Assembly: GCA_019308525.1 (NCBI GenBank)
Contig: JAFDIC010000098.1
Location: 1 to 10,641, forward strand
Origin: Deltaproteobacteria bacterium
GTDB lineage: Bacteria > Desulfobacterota > DSM-4660 > Desulfatiglandales > HGW-15
DNA length: 10,641 nt
Direction: 5' to 3'
The notes under the pieces are model-generated. The model did no database searches. It saw only the letters and a program-made list of their open reading frames with translations, and was not told where the DNA came from. The position numbers were made by a program, and so were the translations under genes. Below, piece by piece: positions 1 to 8,268 of the stretch. Positions within the stretch are counted from its first letter, which is position 1; the number at the start of each line of letters is the position of its first letter.

Positions 1-291
1 CAATCGAATCTCATGTTTCATGTCATCTCTAGGGATTTCAGAAAATCGCAAGTGGAAGATCCGAGAATATCAATTAAAATACTATAGCATTTCGCCGGAT
101 ATTTCAACTTTAAAGGTCGTCTGAGGGAAATGTGGAGACCGTGTATCTTGTTGCCCCTTTCGAATATCTGTGAGGACCGCGAATCATCTCCGGGGCCTGG
201 GAGCGCAAGAAAAGGAGAATCATGCACCTTTTCACTGCCTGAAATATCTGAAGTTATGGGAAACCGCGACCAGCGTAAAGGGAAGGGATTT
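1..291. other. No supportable gene
   Basis: Region downstream of the cyclase stop. A leftward 96-codon frame (18-308) overlaps the cyclase 3' end, has an unremarkable composition and no ribosome binding site that persuades me, and matches nothing I know. No clear terminator for the cyclase was found. A weak leftward TTGAAA/TATAGT pair at about 81-107 is too poor to call. Confidence 0.5.
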
Positions 292-2130
292 TCAAAAGGC
301 CTTGACATTATAGGTGGTTATGGGGTGATGGATGCCCTTGACCTTGAGTTGTCCCACCATTTCAGCGTCGACTATCCCCTTCACCCTGCTATAGGTCCTC
401 TGACCGATCAAGATTTGCCCCGCCTTGGCCAATGATTCAAGCCTGGCCGCCACGTTCACCTGCTTGCCAATGACCGTGTAGTCCTTGTGTATATCAGAAC
501 CTATGTTGCCGACAGTCATGTAACCCGTGTTGATTCCTATGCCTATGCCGAGCACATGGCCGTACTGGAGCCATTGGGGCCCCATTTCATGCACCTTTTT
601 CTGCATCTCTATCGCCATCCTCACGGCCCTCTGGGCGTGGTCGACCATGGGGACCGGATCACCGAAAAAGATGAGCAAGCCGTCTCCAATGATCTTATTG
701 AGCGTACCCTCGAAGCGGTGGGTCAGTCTTATCATCTCTGAGAGGAACCCGTTCAAGAGGGGGAAGATTTCCTCCGGCTCAAGGGCATCCGTAAGCTGGG
801 AGAAATTCCTGATGTCTGCAAAAAGGACGGTCATCATCTTTCGCTGGGGCTCATCTCCCAGCTTGTCACCGCTGGACAGGATTCGCTCAGCGAGTTTTGG
901 AGCGAGATAGCGGCGCAACTCATTATAACGCTCCAGCTCGCTGACCTGCCTCCTTACCTTTTCCTCCAGGTGCCTGTTAAGGTTCCTCAGTTCTTCCTGG
1001 GCCTTGCGTAACGCAGAGGTCCTTTCCATCACCTCCTGCTCAAGGGAGCTGGAGTAGTGCTCTACTCTTTTCTTGGCCTCGAGCAATTCGCGGTTGGTAC
1101 GTTCCAGGTCCCTGTATGCCTCGTTTCTGGAATCAATAGTTTCCCTCAGCCTGTTGATGGTTTCTGTCAGTCCCGCACCAGGCCCTTCCCATGTTGCTCT
1201 TTTGTTCGTGAGGCGTTTGAGCCTGCTCAGGAATGACCCCCTATCATATGTGATGTCGAGGATGAAGTAAGGTGCGCCGAATATCTCCCCGGCCTTGAAC
1301 ATTATCCTGTCCTGGACGGTGACGGTCTCGCTTATTATGACCGCCTTTTCATGGTCTCCGTCCCTGCGGGATCCGGTGTCAACGACGTCTCTGTACTTGC
1401 CGAGAAACAACCTCTCGCCATTGATATACTCGGGTTCGAGGAGGATCTCCTTGCCAATGATCTTTCTCTTGCCGTTGCGGGGGTGCCTTATGGTCAGGTA
1501 GCCCCTCTCCATTTTGGCCTGCAACATGGCATAGGTAAACTCGGGCTCTTCGTTGAACAGCCTTTCAGGATCATAGGGATTCAAGGGTTGCCGTATGATT
1601 GCTGGTCTTAACCCCCATATGCTGGGTATGGATGAGATAAGTCCCCTCCTGTAAGGATCTGTGATGTAGTCCTTGTTTACGTCAATGTCCTCATGGTACT
1701 GGACCTTTATGATTGTTCTGATTTTCCCAATGGATTGCTCGTAATAGGGGGGTATCACCGTATCGAATTCCTTGGTTTTGTTGAAATTCTTGTTGAAAAA
1801 GGGCAGCCTCTTGAAACCGTCACTTGGACCCAGAAAGACCTTTACAAAGTAGTTGAGACGGCCCCAGGAGCGGAGGCGCGCTGAAGACGCCCCACAGTTG
1901 AAGTAGAAATAGGGCTCGCCAACCATTTCCCGGGCTTTCCTGAAAATCCTTTGAAAGTTGTCCAGGGAAGTCCACTCATCTTCGTTCAGAAAAAAGTCTT
2001 CGGGGCTTTCATAGTGGACCGAAGGATAGGGGCAGCCCTGGAACAGGTCGTTCCAATGGCCCAGCTTGTCCTCGAGATAGCTCGCGATGATCTTGAAATT
2101 ACGGTTGCTAATGCACTCTACAGGGGTCAT
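292..2130 (-). CDS. Class III adenylate/guanylate cyclase with N-terminal sensor-like region and coiled coil
   Basis: A 612-aa cytoplasmic protein predicted to make a cyclic nucleotide, most likely cAMP from ATP. The C-terminal ~180 residues are a class III cyclase homology domain. The first metal-binding Asp is D439 in FADIRNF. The second is D483 in IIGDG. K479 and the D550-Y551-T552 group sit at the purine-specifying positions and fit ATP better than GTP. N559 and R563 in VNVAAR are the transition-state residues. Residues ~323-405 form a heptad-rich coiled coil of the signalling-helix kind that leads into the cyclase. Residues 1-~315 have no transmembrane segment or signal peptide. They contain a GEPYFYFNCG stretch and an RRGLISSIPSIWG stretch, which look like a small-molecule sensor, but I cannot assign the family. 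The ATG at 2130 has AAAGGG 8 nt upstream (2139-2144). The gene is monocistronic in this window and divergent from the tRNA gene. Cyclase identity is firm; ligand and exact nucleotide are inference. Confidence 0.93.
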   Translation of the reverse strand: MTPVECISNRNFKIIASYLEDKLGHWNDLFQGCPYPSVHYESPEDFFLNEDEWTSLDNFQRIFRKAREMVGEPYFYFNCGASSARLRSWGRLNYFVKVFLGPSDGFKRLPFFNKNFNKTKEFDTVIPPYYEQSIGKIRTIIKVQYHEDIDVNKDYITDPYRRGLISSIPSIWGLRPAIIRQPLNPYDPERLFNEEPEFTYAMLQAKMERGYLTIRHPRNGKRKIIGKEILLEPEYINGERLFLGKYRDVVDTGSRRDGDHEKAVIISETVTVQDRIMFKAGEIFGAPYFILDITYDRGSFLSRLKRLTNKRATWEGPGAGLTETINRLRETIDSRNEAYRDLERTNRELLEAKKRVEHYSSSLEQEVMERTSALRKAQEELRNLNRHLEEKVRRQVSELERYNELRRYLAPKLAERILSSGDKLGDEPQRKMMTVLFADIRNFSQLTDALEPEEIFPLLNGFLSEMIRLTHRFEGTLNKIIGDGLLIFFGDPVPMVDHAQRAVRMAIEMQKKVHEMGPQWLQYGHVLGIGIGINTGYMTVGNIGSDIHKDYTVIGKQVNVAARLESLAKAGQILIGQRTYSRVKGIVDAEMVGQLKVKGIHHPITTYNVKAF

Positions 2131-2153
2131 TTCATTATCCCTTTCTCCCCTTG

Positions 2154-2185
2154 TTTTGGGAGGTCCCCGTGAAGGGGTCCCAAAA
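2154..2185 (-). other. Bulged hairpin in the predicted cyclase mRNA leader
   Basis: TTTTGGGA (2154-2161) pairs with TCCCAAAA (2178-2185), and CCCC (2165-2168) pairs with GGGG (2174-2177). This gives 12 base pairs around a 5-nt loop with a 3-nt bulge. On the leftward transcript it would lie in the 5' leader, ending ~10 nt before the ribosome binding site. It is not followed by a T-tract on the minus strand, so it is more likely an RNA stability or translation-control element, or a regulator-binding site, than a terminator. Confidence 0.4.
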
Positions 2186-2280
2186 GGGTCTTTGCGGTGG
2201 GACCGCCATCAAGGGCTGATTCGAGAACGGGAGTGGAGAATATGCAACAGGGTAGTGGGTTCCTATTGCTATTGCACTTG

Positions 2281-2298
2281 TTGCAACACCTATGCCAA
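2281..2298 (-). promoter_or_regulatory. Candidate sigma-54 (-24/-12) promoter for the cyclase gene
   Basis: Read leftward, the sequence is TTGGCATAGGTGTTGCAA. It matches the RpoN consensus (YTGGCACR-N4-TTGCW) at almost every position, with the required spacing between the -24 GG and the -12 GC. The predicted start is near 2271, giving a ~140-nt leader before the cyclase ATG. No equally good sigma-70 element was found in this orientation. Sigma-54 promoters need an enhancer-binding activator, and a perfect palindrome lies about 95 bp upstream. The assignment rests on the motif alone. Confidence 0.6.
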
Positions 2299-2358
2299 AC
2301 CTAATCTCCTGATAAGACAGGGGATTGTGAATAGGGCCGGACAAAAGTGCTGAATTTC

Positions 2359-2375
2359 TTGTGCACGGTGCACAA
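2359..2375. promoter_or_regulatory. Perfect 17-bp palindrome, candidate operator or enhancer site
   Basis: TTGTGCAC-G-GTGCACAA is a perfect inverted repeat with a single central base. A further TTGTGCA half-site lies at 2380-2386, 21 bp downstream of the first half-site. It sits ~95 bp upstream of the predicted sigma-54 start of the cyclase and ~33 bp upstream of the -35 box of the tRNA-Pro promoter. It could bind an activator for the former or a regulator of either. A run of six T follows on the + strand, so a short hairpin terminator is possible, but no gene upstream would use it. The palindrome is directly visible; its role is inferred. Confidence 0.5.
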
Positions 2376-2407
2376 TTTTTTGTGCATTTGTGAGAAGCCC
2401 TTTCACC

Positions 2408-2437
2408 TTGACAAGGGATACATAACCATACTATAAA
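2408..2437 (+). promoter_or_regulatory. Sigma-70 promoter of tRNA-Pro
   Basis: A perfect -35 TTGACA (2408-2413) is followed after 18 nt by TATAAA (2432-2437), or after 17 nt by CTATAA. The predicted start at about 2443-2445 leaves only a ~10-nt leader before the mature tRNA, as is usual for bacterial tRNA genes. Confidence 0.75.
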
Positions 2438-2454
2438 GTTTTGAGTTACATGAT

Positions 2455-2531
2455 CGGGACGTGGCGCAGTCTGGAAGCGCACCTGAATGGGGTTCAGGGG
2501 GTCCGGGGTTCAAATCCCCGCGTCCCGACCA
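2455..2531 (+). tRNA. tRNA-Pro (anticodon GGG)
   Basis: A complete 77-nt cloverleaf. The acceptor stem is CGGGACG/CGTCCCG. The D stem is GCGC/GCGC. The anticodon stem is CCTGA/TCAGG with the 7-nt loop ATGGGGT and anticodon GGG at 2489-2491. The T arm is CGGGG-TTCAAAT-CCCCG. The 3' CCA is encoded (2529-2531). The first base C and the GGGG loop core are typical of bacterial tRNA-Pro. It reads CCC and CCT proline codons. The gene is single and has its own promoter and terminator. Confidence 0.98.
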
Positions 2532-2612
2532 GTAACCCTGAAAACTCCAATGAAGGCGCACATGCAGCACTAGCACTAGTAAAGGAAGCATCTTGAAGCG
2601 GGTAGCCGGGAG

Positions 2613-2647
2613 TGGCGGCCAATTGAATGATTGACCGCCATTTTTTT
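2613..2647 (+). terminator. Rho-independent terminator after tRNA-Pro
   Basis: The stem TGGCGG/CCGCCA plus CAAT/ATTG, with one C-A mismatch between the two helices and a 6-nt loop, is followed directly by seven T. It should end the tRNA transcript about 80 nt past the CCA. Its T-run lies only 32 bp before the ATG of the next gene. Confidence 0.9.
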
Positions 2648-2679
2648 ATCGAGAGATCAAGTTTTTGGGCGGTTGGACG

Positions 2680-3672
2680 ATGAAATTAAAGCGACATGAC
2701 AACAATCCCATATTAAGGGCCAGAGGAGGGGAGGAGTTTGATTCGGGGGCGGTCTTCAACTGCGGGGCCGCGGCTGGAATGGATGGAAAGATCTACTTAC
2801 TCTACAGGGCGGTGCCAAAAGGCTATACAAGAAGGAAGACCGGTAGGGGATATGACAATTATGTCTCAAGCATAGGCCTGGCCGGGAGTGAGGACGGGAT
2901 CCATTTTGAACGCTTGAGAGGACCGGTGATCGAGCCTTCTGAAGAATACGACCGCTTTGGCTGCGAAGACCCCAGGATCACGGCAATTGAGCTTCATGAA
3001 GGGAATCTGTTATATCTGGTCACCTACACGGCCCTGAGCGCCCCTGCATTCTCAGGTCATGGAAACAGGGTTGCGCTGGCATCTACGAGGGATTTCAATA
3101 CCTTTGTGAAACACGGCGTGATAATCCCGGGAATCGAGAGCAAGGATGCGGTGATTTTCCCCGAGCTGATCCAGGGAAAGATCACCATGCTCCACAGGGT
3201 CTTGCCCGAGATCCAGATCGCCCACATAGACCACTGGGAAGGATTGATAAACCCTGCCAGGGAGTTCTGGAGAGAATACAATGACTCCATTGGCAATTTC
3301 ACGATCATGAAACCAGAGTTTCCCTGGGAGGCGGAAAAAATAGGCCCTGGGCCACCTCCCCTCAAGACCGAAGCGGGTTGGCTCCTGCTCTACCACGGGG
3401 TGGACGACTCCCACGTCTACAGGGTAGGCGCTGCCCTGCTGGCCATGGATGACCCGTCGAAGGTTCTTGCCAGGCTTCCAGATCCCCTATTGGAACCTGA
3501 GGCGGATTACGAGCGGATTGGAGACGTGAACAACGTGGTCTTTCCTTGTGGCCTGACGCTGAGGGACGGCGTTGTGCACGTGTACTACGGTGCGGCTGAC
3601 AAATCCTACTGCCTGGCCACTGTCGGCCTGGAGGCGCTCCTGGATCATCTCCTTTCAGAGGGAAGGGGATAG
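2680..3672 (+). CDS. GH130-family beta-mannoside phosphorylase-like protein
   Basis: A 330-aa protein of glycoside hydrolase family 130, whose characterised members mostly cleave beta-linked mannosides with phosphate, releasing mannose-1-phosphate. Family hallmarks are the NPIL near the N-terminus (residues 9-12), the FNCGAA and LLYRA strands of the first propeller blades, the GCEDPR motif (94-99), the GHGNRVALASTRDF segment, and a C-terminal HVYYGAADKSYCLATVGL stretch. The length fits a single five-bladed propeller. There is no signal peptide, so it acts in the cytoplasm, on imported or endogenous oligosaccharides. The ATG at 2680 is preferred because the family's N-terminus begins here. An in-frame TTG at 2665 would add five residues, and neither start has a strong ribosome binding site. 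No transporter or other glycan gene lies beside it, so the substrate (beta-1,2-, beta-1,4-mannoside or mannosyl-glucose) cannot be told. Confidence 0.88.
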   Translation: MKLKRHDNNPILRARGGEEFDSGAVFNCGAAAGMDGKIYLLYRAVPKGYTRRKTGRGYDNYVSSIGLAGSEDGIHFERLRGPVIEPSEEYDRFGCEDPRITAIELHEGNLLYLVTYTALSAPAFSGHGNRVALASTRDFNTFVKHGVIIPGIESKDAVIFPELIQGKITMLHRVLPEIQIAHIDHWEGLINPAREFWREYNDSIGNFTIMKPEFPWEAEKIGPGPPPLKTEAGWLLLYHGVDDSHVYRVGAALLAMDDPSKVLARLPDPLLEPEADYERIGDVNNVVFPCGLTLRDGVVHVYYGAADKSYCLATVGLEALLDHLLSEGRG

Positions 3673-3698
3673 GGGGAGGAGATTTGTTTCAACTACAC

Positions 3699-3726
3699 TT
3701 GACATGGGATCAATGGTAGTTATAAT
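3699..3726 (+). promoter_or_regulatory. Perfect-consensus sigma-70 promoter
   Basis: TTGACA (3699-3704), 16 nt, TATAAT (3721-3726): both hexamers match the consensus exactly. The start would be near 3733. A small palindrome TGGAA-TT-TTCCA at 3751-3762 lies about +18 to +30 and could be an operator. The promoter sits ~25 bp past the GH130 stop and faces the DUF6178-like gene, whose start is ~325 nt downstream. Confidence 0.7.
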
Positions 3727-3732
3727 AATATA

Positions 3733-4058
3733 CTAAGTAGAAGCAATCATTGGAATTTTCCATTTTGACCTTGTCCCTGGACTCCCGGGTGAAGATCGGC
3801 TGAAGATAGCTTGGAGCTTGAGAGACCAAATCAAGGATCAGGGAGATTTCAATCGGCTCGTATGGCATGGTTTTGTTCACGTTATGGGAGCGCCCCGAGC
3901 TTCGCATTTATCCACCTCTTACCTCACATCCTTGAACACCTGCTACCCGCAGCTTCAAATCCAGCAGCAAGACCTCACAAGGAAGGCTTCTCTCGTCGCT
4001 CCGATGGAGAGATGCGAAGCAAAAGAGAAAGAATCAAGGAACGGGTCTCAAAGGGGAA
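3733..4058 (+). other. Long untranslated stretch between consensus promoter and 577-aa gene
   Basis: About 325 nt without a convincing gene. Two short overlapping open frames starting at 3811 and 3818 are serine/arginine-rich, resemble nothing I know, and run into the next gene. A GCTTC/GAAGC-closed hairpin-like segment lies at about 3986-4020 (GCTTC 3986-3990, GAAGC 4016-4020). I see no rho-independent terminator, so the stretch is either a long 5' leader or an RNA gene with an unrecognised end. I did not recognise 6S, SRP, tmRNA or RNase P signatures. Confidence 0.4.
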
Positions 4059-5792
4059 ATGAAAGGATCAGTAATCAACCAGGGTTATGAAGGATCCGGC
4101 CATTTTCCGGTGCGCCGAGAAAGGCCTGTAGAGGATCTTGCCCCGTTGTTCAAGGACTTCTCCAGCCTTTCAGGGAGCCAGATCTTGAATCGGATCCTGG
4201 AGATGGACGATCCCCGGGAGTTTGTCAGGAAGATGCCCTTTGTGGACTTTTTCTGGCTCATCAAGAAAATTGGAGAAGAAGACTGCCTTCCTATCCTCAG
4301 GATGGCCAGCACCGAGCAATGGCAATACCTCCTGGATGTTGAGCTATGGAGCGGGGACCGATTGGACATCGCTCGTACCGGGGCGTGGCTGAAGCGGCTG
4401 GTAGAGGCGGACTGCCCCAGGCTGGCGAAATGGTTGTTGAGTGAAGGTGAGATGCTGGCGTCCTATCATTTTTTCAAGACTATCGAGGTGGTGGTACTGG
4501 ACGACAAGGATAAGGCATACGACCTGCCAGAAGGGTTTTTTTCATTGGACGGGGTGTTTTATCTCAGGGTCCAGGACAAGGAGTATGCGGGGACCATGGA
4601 AATCCTTTTCAGGGTCATGGCAGGGGAAGACTTTGACCGATACCAATCCATGCTGTTGAACCTGGCAGGAGTGCTTCCTGCTGAAGTGGAAGAAGAGATG
4701 TACCGGCTTAGGAACGTGCGCTTGGCGGAATACGGGTTCCTCCCACCGGAAGAGGCCTATTCCGTCTACGTGCCCCTGGCGCCCGAGCGGCTCCGTTCCC
4801 CGTTGGAGGGGAGGGATTATCGAAGCAGTCTCCCGGAAGGTGTTTACGAGGGCCTTGTTCCCCTCTCTCCAATGAGCCACGTCGGTGAGGAAAACCTCAT
4901 GACGGCCCTTGCAATGAGGACCGCGGATCCCGTCTTCAAGGACAGGATCAGGGTGGAATTCGCCGGGCTGTGCAATTGGATCCTTTCAGCAGACGGTCTT
5001 TTCCAGAGGGACCTGGATGACCTGGTTGATACGTGCAGGAAGGCAGCGAGCTATCTGAGCCTGGGGCTGGAGCGAGTGAGCGGAAATGATCTTTCACAGG
5101 CAGAACTGGTTCTGAGAAACAACCCCCTGGTGGATGTCTTTAGGGTGGGCTACGGGGTGGCCCTGAGACTGAAATGGGAGGCGGACAGATGGGTCAAGGA
5201 TGCCTGGTTTACAAAGAAGGGATATGATCTCTCGCTCTGGGGGGAGCAGTGGGGTGGAGTTCTTGAGGGCCTACTCCAAAAGAGCCCAAGATTTTATGTG
5301 GGTCTGGGCGGGGATAAGGACTACAAGTATTTCGAACACCTGTCCGAGATCGGGCAATGCCTCAAGGTTTTGCGCCACATGATGGTGGTGGACGGACTGC
5401 TGGAAAGGCTAACGGGCTTGTATCGAGTGGACGAAGAATACATGCAAGAGGTGTCTTTCAAGACGATGCTCTTCAATTTCTGGGCACGGAACCTGCTGAA
5501 GATGCCTCCCGGGTTTTCCAGTATCGCCCTGGGGGATGCCAGGAGGTTTTTCGAAATAATAAGGTCCGGGACCAGGCGCCCTCCCTTTCTGATGCCTGGC
5601 TCCCAGGAGAGGTTTATCGATTTCTTTGCGGGATACGTCTCTGATTCCCACCCGGAATCCTTGGCCAGCCTCAGGGATGCCCTCTCAGAGATTTGGCGTG
5701 AATTCAGGGAAGAATATGAGTGGGTACCAGCGGACGAACTGGAGGCGAGGTATTCAAGGTTCATATCGGTGGGGGCTGGCGATCCATCCTGA
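4059..5792 (+). CDS. DUF6178-like protein of unknown function
   Basis: A 577-aa soluble, acidic and apparently all-helical protein with no signal peptide or transmembrane segment. The N-terminal part (MPFVDFFWLIKKIGEEDCLP, then STEQWQYLLDVELW) matches what I recall of the DUF6178 family of deltaproteobacteria; this is recall and was not searched. There are no recognisable catalytic motifs, nucleotide-binding loops or metal clusters. ATG 4059 is the first start codon after an in-frame stop at 3933-3935, but the purine run AAGGGG (4051-4056) ends only 2 nt before it, which is too close for a good ribosome binding site. GTG 4110 is an alternative and would remove 17 poorly conserved-looking residues. 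The gene stands alone between GH130 and groES, probably read from the strong promoter at 3699. No terminator is evident before groES. Function is unknown. Confidence 0.72.
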   Translation: MKGSVINQGYEGSGHFPVRRERPVEDLAPLFKDFSSLSGSQILNRILEMDDPREFVRKMPFVDFFWLIKKIGEEDCLPILRMASTEQWQYLLDVELWSGDRLDIARTGAWLKRLVEADCPRLAKWLLSEGEMLASYHFFKTIEVVVLDDKDKAYDLPEGFFSLDGVFYLRVQDKEYAGTMEILFRVMAGEDFDRYQSMLLNLAGVLPAEVEEEMYRLRNVRLAEYGFLPPEEAYSVYVPLAPERLRSPLEGRDYRSSLPEGVYEGLVPLSPMSHVGEENLMTALAMRTADPVFKDRIRVEFAGLCNWILSADGLFQRDLDDLVDTCRKAASYLSLGLERVSGNDLSQAELVLRNNPLVDVFRVGYGVALRLKWEADRWVKDAWFTKKGYDLSLWGEQWGGVLEGLLQKSPRFYVGLGGDKDYKYFEHLSEIGQCLKVLRHMMVVDGLLERLTGLYRVDEEYMQEVSFKTMLFNFWARNLLKMPPGFSSIALGDARRFFEIIRSGTRRPPFLMPGSQERFIDFFAGYVSDSHPESLASLRDALSEIWREFREEYEWVPADELEARYSRFISVGAGDPS

Positions 5793-5829
5793 TCAATACC
5801 TGCACTGGCGGAAAAAATCTTTGCCTGCC

Positions 5830-5857
5830 TTGAAAATCCCAAAAGAGTGTTTATATT
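5830..5857 (+). promoter_or_regulatory. Probable groES-groEL promoter
   Basis: TTGAAA (5830-5835), 16 nt, TATATT (5852-5857), followed by a very A/T-rich run to ~5900. The preceding base makes the -35 CTTGAAA, which also resembles the heat-shock sigma-32 -35 box, but no CCCCAT-type -10 follows. No CIRCE inverted repeat (TTAGCACTC-N9-GAGTGCTAA) exists in the 199-bp gap, so HrcA control is not supported. The predicted leader is ~130 nt. Confidence 0.45.
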
Positions 5858-5991
5858 AAAATAACTTAAAATTAAATAATAAAATCAAGTAGTTATGGTT
5901 TTATGTCTTTTTGCTCCCGCCTATTTGATCCCCGATTAACAGTGGAGAAAGAAAAGAATCTCAATTTTTTTTGAAAGGAGGTTTTTGAAGT

Positions 5992-6282
5992 ATGAAGGTA
6001 AGGCCTTTAAACGACAGGGTGCTGGTGGTCAGGACAGGCGAAGAGGAGAAGACTGCTGGAGGCATAATCATTCCTGACACAGCGAAAGAAAAGCCGCAGG
6101 AAGGGAAGGTTGTGGCAGTAGGACCCGGCAAAGTCAACGGAGACGGGAGGCGCATCCCCTTGGAGGTGAAGAAGAATGACCGAGTGCTTTTCAGCAAGTA
6201 TGCTGGAACGGATATCAAGATCGACGGGGTCGAACACCTTATTATGAGAGAGGATGATATCCTCGGCATAATAGAGAAATAA
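5992..6282 (+). CDS. groES: Co-chaperonin GroES
   Basis: A 96-aa protein of the usual size for the 10-kDa chaperonin cap, which forms a heptameric lid on GroEL and closes the folding chamber in the cytoplasm. It opens with the family start [12 protein letters not shown]. The mobile loop with the GroEL-contacting [16 protein letters not shown] stretch (about residues 23-38) is intact. [10 protein letters not shown] and the C-terminal DDILGIIE complete the signature. An excellent ribosome binding site AAAGGAGG (5974-5981) lies 10 nt before the ATG. groEL follows after 18 nt, so the two are one operon. Confidence 0.99.
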   Translation: MKVRPLNDRVLVVRTGEEEKTAGGIIIPDTAKEKPQEGKVVAVGPGKVNGDGRRIPLEVKKNDRVLFSKYAGTDIKIDGVEHLIMREDDILGIIEK

Positions 6283-7923
<1,641 letters not shown>

Positions 7924-7941
7924 CATAGGCGCAAAGACTGA

Positions 7942-7971
7942 GCGGCGGGCCAGGGAGGGGAGGCCCGCCGC
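7942..7971 (+). terminator. GC-rich hairpin after groEL
   Basis: GCGGCGGGCC (7942-7951) and GGCCCGCCGC (7962-7971) form a perfect 10-bp all-GC stem around a 10-nt purine loop, 18 nt past the groEL stop. No T-run follows, so it is not a standard intrinsic terminator. It may mark or protect the 3' end of the groE mRNA or assist factor-dependent termination. Confidence 0.6.
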
Positions 7972-7974
7972 AGG

Positions 7975-8003
7975 TTGACTATTCGGCCCCGCTGAGCTAT
8001 TCT
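7975..8003 (+). promoter_or_regulatory. Sigma-70-like promoter of the inositol operon
   Basis: TTGACT (7975-7980), 17 nt, TATTCT (7998-8003): five of six and four of six matches to the consensus with optimal spacing. It starts 3 nt after the groEL hairpin. The predicted start near 8010 gives a leader of ~255 nt before the ino1 ATG. Confidence 0.5.
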
Positions 8004-8009
8004 GAAATA

Positions 8010-8268
8010 TTGTACCAGGATAGACGGGCTGCCCAACCGAGCCGCAACTCTCAAGGGTGAAGACAGGCCTCGGCGCAATTGAGCTTCGGTAATCCGTACC
8101 GTGTCGCGGGGAGCTTCATTAACCTATCTCTTCCAGGTGATCCAGAAAATTCGGTTGCATGGGCAGTAAGAGGTGCTTGCCTGGCCAATCGGAGGGGGTT
8201 TTTTGATCGTGCGACAGCTAATCAACATGGTTTTGTAAGGATAGGGACTGAAAGGAGGATTGGAAGCC
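8010..8268 (+). other. Long structured leader of the inositol operon
   Basis: This gap holds no supportable gene; a frame from a TTG at 8079 overlaps ino1 and looks random. Visible elements are a small hairpin CGGTA-ATCCG-TACCG (8087-8101), a longer imperfect hairpin in which CGGTTG (8152-8157) faces CAATCG (8186-8191) and GGGCA (8161-8165) faces TGCCT (8178-8182), and then GGAGGGGG and six T (8199-8204). The last group resembles a weak terminator ~65 nt before the start codon, as in attenuators. I could not match it to a known riboswitch class. Confidence 0.35.
8251..8258 (+). promoter_or_regulatory. Ribosome binding site fixing the ino1 start
   Basis: AAAGGAGG lies 10 nt before ATG 8269 but only 1 nt before the in-frame TTG at 8260. 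The ATG is therefore the start, three codons inside the longest frame. Confidence 0.85.

Noticed and set aside
2272..2286. TTGCA-N5-TGCAA inverted repeat as a separate operator
   Set aside because: Its right half is part of the sigma-54 -12 element and the repeat is short; chance is as likely as function.
2359..2381. Palindrome plus six T as an intrinsic terminator on the + strand
   Set aside because: No rightward gene ends before it. The stem is short (7 bp, 3-nt loop), and a repeated half-site nearby points to protein binding instead.
2135..2482. Leftward 115-codon frame between cyclase and tRNA
   Set aside because: It runs into the tRNA gene and across the tRNA promoter and the palindrome, and has no recognisable protein features.
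3811..4090. Two short open frames ahead of the 577-aa gene
   Set aside because: They overlap each other and the next gene in different frames, lack ribosome binding sites and look random in composition.
5793..5991. CIRCE or sigma-32 control of groESL
   Set aside because: No TTAGCACTC/GAGTGCTAA repeat exists in the gap. The CTTGAAA at 5829-5835 fits a sigma-32 -35 box, but no CCCCAT-like -10 follows at the right distance.
8085..8268. c-di-GMP or other known riboswitch in the ino1 leader
   Set aside because: I could not find the conserved core sequences of the classes I know; only generic hairpins are visible.
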